Source of the DNA: Salibaculum sp035270045
GTDB lineage: Bacteria > Pseudomonadota > Alphaproteobacteria > Rhodobacterales > Rhodobacteraceae
Assembly (NCBI RefSeq): GCF_035270045.1
Contig: NZ_DATFIP010000055.1
Coordinates: 62,001 to 126,000, forward strand
DNA length: 64,000 nt
Direction: 5' to 3'
This document shows positions 63,779-64,000 of the stretch, piece after piece. Within the stretch, counting starts at the first letter, position 1. Each line of letters begins with the position of its first letter. The notes beneath the pieces are model-generated. The model was not told where the DNA came from. It worked only from the letters and a program-made list of their open reading frames with translations, and ran no database searches. Made by a program: the position numbers and the translations under genes.

Positions 63779-63792
63779 CTGATCTGGATCAA
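63779..63792. promoter_or_regulatory. FNR-type box, one mismatch
   Basis: CTGATCTGGATCAA matches TTGAT-N4-ATCAA except for the first base, and has the same centre as the box at 2973-2986. It lies 59-72 bases before the Gre-like start and after the ileS stop, so it would control the Gre-like gene if functional. Confidence 0.5.
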
Positions 63793-63808
63793 GCGCGGGC
63801 GGCGATGT

Positions 63809-64000
63809 CTAGCTCAGCGCCGCGTCGCAACGCCCGCAGACACCCGGGTGGGCGTGGCGGCCCACGTCCGGCAGGATTTTCCAGCAGCGCTCACATTTCT
63901 CGCCTTCGGCCTTCTCGAAGACCACCCCCACTCCCGCGACCTCCGGCAGGCGGAAGGCCTCGGCGGGCGACGGGTCCTTGGTCACGCTAATGGAGGAGGT
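63809..64000 (-). CDS. ileS: Isoleucyl-tRNA synthetase, C-terminal fragment
   Basis: Only the last 63 residues are inside the window; the gene continues beyond the right edge. The end carries the zinc-finger pairs CERCW and CGRC around ILPDVGRHAHPG, typical of the IleS C-terminus. It charges tRNA(Ile). Confidence 0.93.
   Translation of the reverse strand, partial: TSSISVTKDPSPAEAFRLPEVAGVGVVFEKAEGEKCERCWKILPDVGRHAHPGVCGRCDAALS

Overview
The window reads as a chromosomal segment of a high-GC alphaproteobacterium, most likely a member of the Rhodobacteraceae (roseobacter group). Supporting this are the ctaC-ctaB-coxF-ctaG-ctaE cytochrome oxidase block with a perfect FnrL-type box, a Rhodobacterales-style Tad (Flp) pilus locus with an OmpA lipoprotein between secretin and TadZ, a ruvCAB/ybgC/tolQRAB-pal-cpoB-tilS-ftsH neighbourhood, DUF484-xerC, a DUF1127 small protein and a one-step phosphatidylcholine synthase. 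I see no rRNA, tRNA, CRISPR array, insertion sequence or prophage. Coding density is high, and two convergent gene pairs even share a CTAG as their stop codons.

Layout. 1-2.9 kb (minus): aa3 oxidase subunit and assembly genes. 3.0-8.9 kb (plus): tldD, a small membrane protein, dprA, topA. 9.0-14.3 kb: a membrane protein of the LPG-synthase/flippase type, a DprE1-like FAD oxidase and a DprE2-like reductase (plus), meeting a HAD-UbiA fusion and a lytic transglycosylase (minus). Together these look like a decaprenyl-phosphoryl-D-arabinose (DPA) route of the mycobacterial / Azorhizobium noe / Pseudomonas group IV pilus kind. 14.7-25.6 kb (plus): a Tad pilus locus with two Flp pilins, cpaB, cpaC, ompA-like, cpaE, cpaF, tadB, tadC, two TPR lipoproteins and a prepilin peptidase, punctuated by hairpins and terminators. 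25.7-28.8 kb: a multi-spanning GT-C-like membrane protein (minus) and an AAA ATPase with a winged-helix-like N-terminus (plus). 29-32 kb: Lhr-type helicase and PdeM nuclease. 32.5-36.1 kb (minus): fhs and two tandem folD genes, one lacking the catalytic lysine. 36.3-46.3 kb (minus): MOSC protein, ftsH, tilS, cpoB, pal, tolB, tolA, tolR, tolQ and a response regulator without its phosphoacceptor aspartate. 46.5-53.2 kb: peroxiredoxin (plus), then ybgC, an unknown protein, an ACR3 arsenite carrier, a pentapeptide-like membrane protein and ruvB-ruvA-ruvC (minus). 53.5-64 kb: DUF1127 protein, a small membrane protein, prmA, an MFS carrier, a YeeE/YedE carrier, priA, transaldolase, DUF484, xerC, pcs, a Gre-like factor and the 3' end of ileS.

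How parts may work together. The DPA-like genes directly abut the Tad locus, and a GT-C-like membrane protein closes its far end. In Pseudomonas aeruginosa group IV strains, DPA feeds a GT-C enzyme that arabinosylates type IV pilin, so an arabinosylated (or otherwise glycosylated) Flp pilus or envelope glycan is a testable reading of 9-27 kb. This link is inference from gene content and proximity only. The folD/folD/fhs cluster would handle one-carbon units, and Tol-Pal with ftsH and tilS forms a conserved envelope and housekeeping block.
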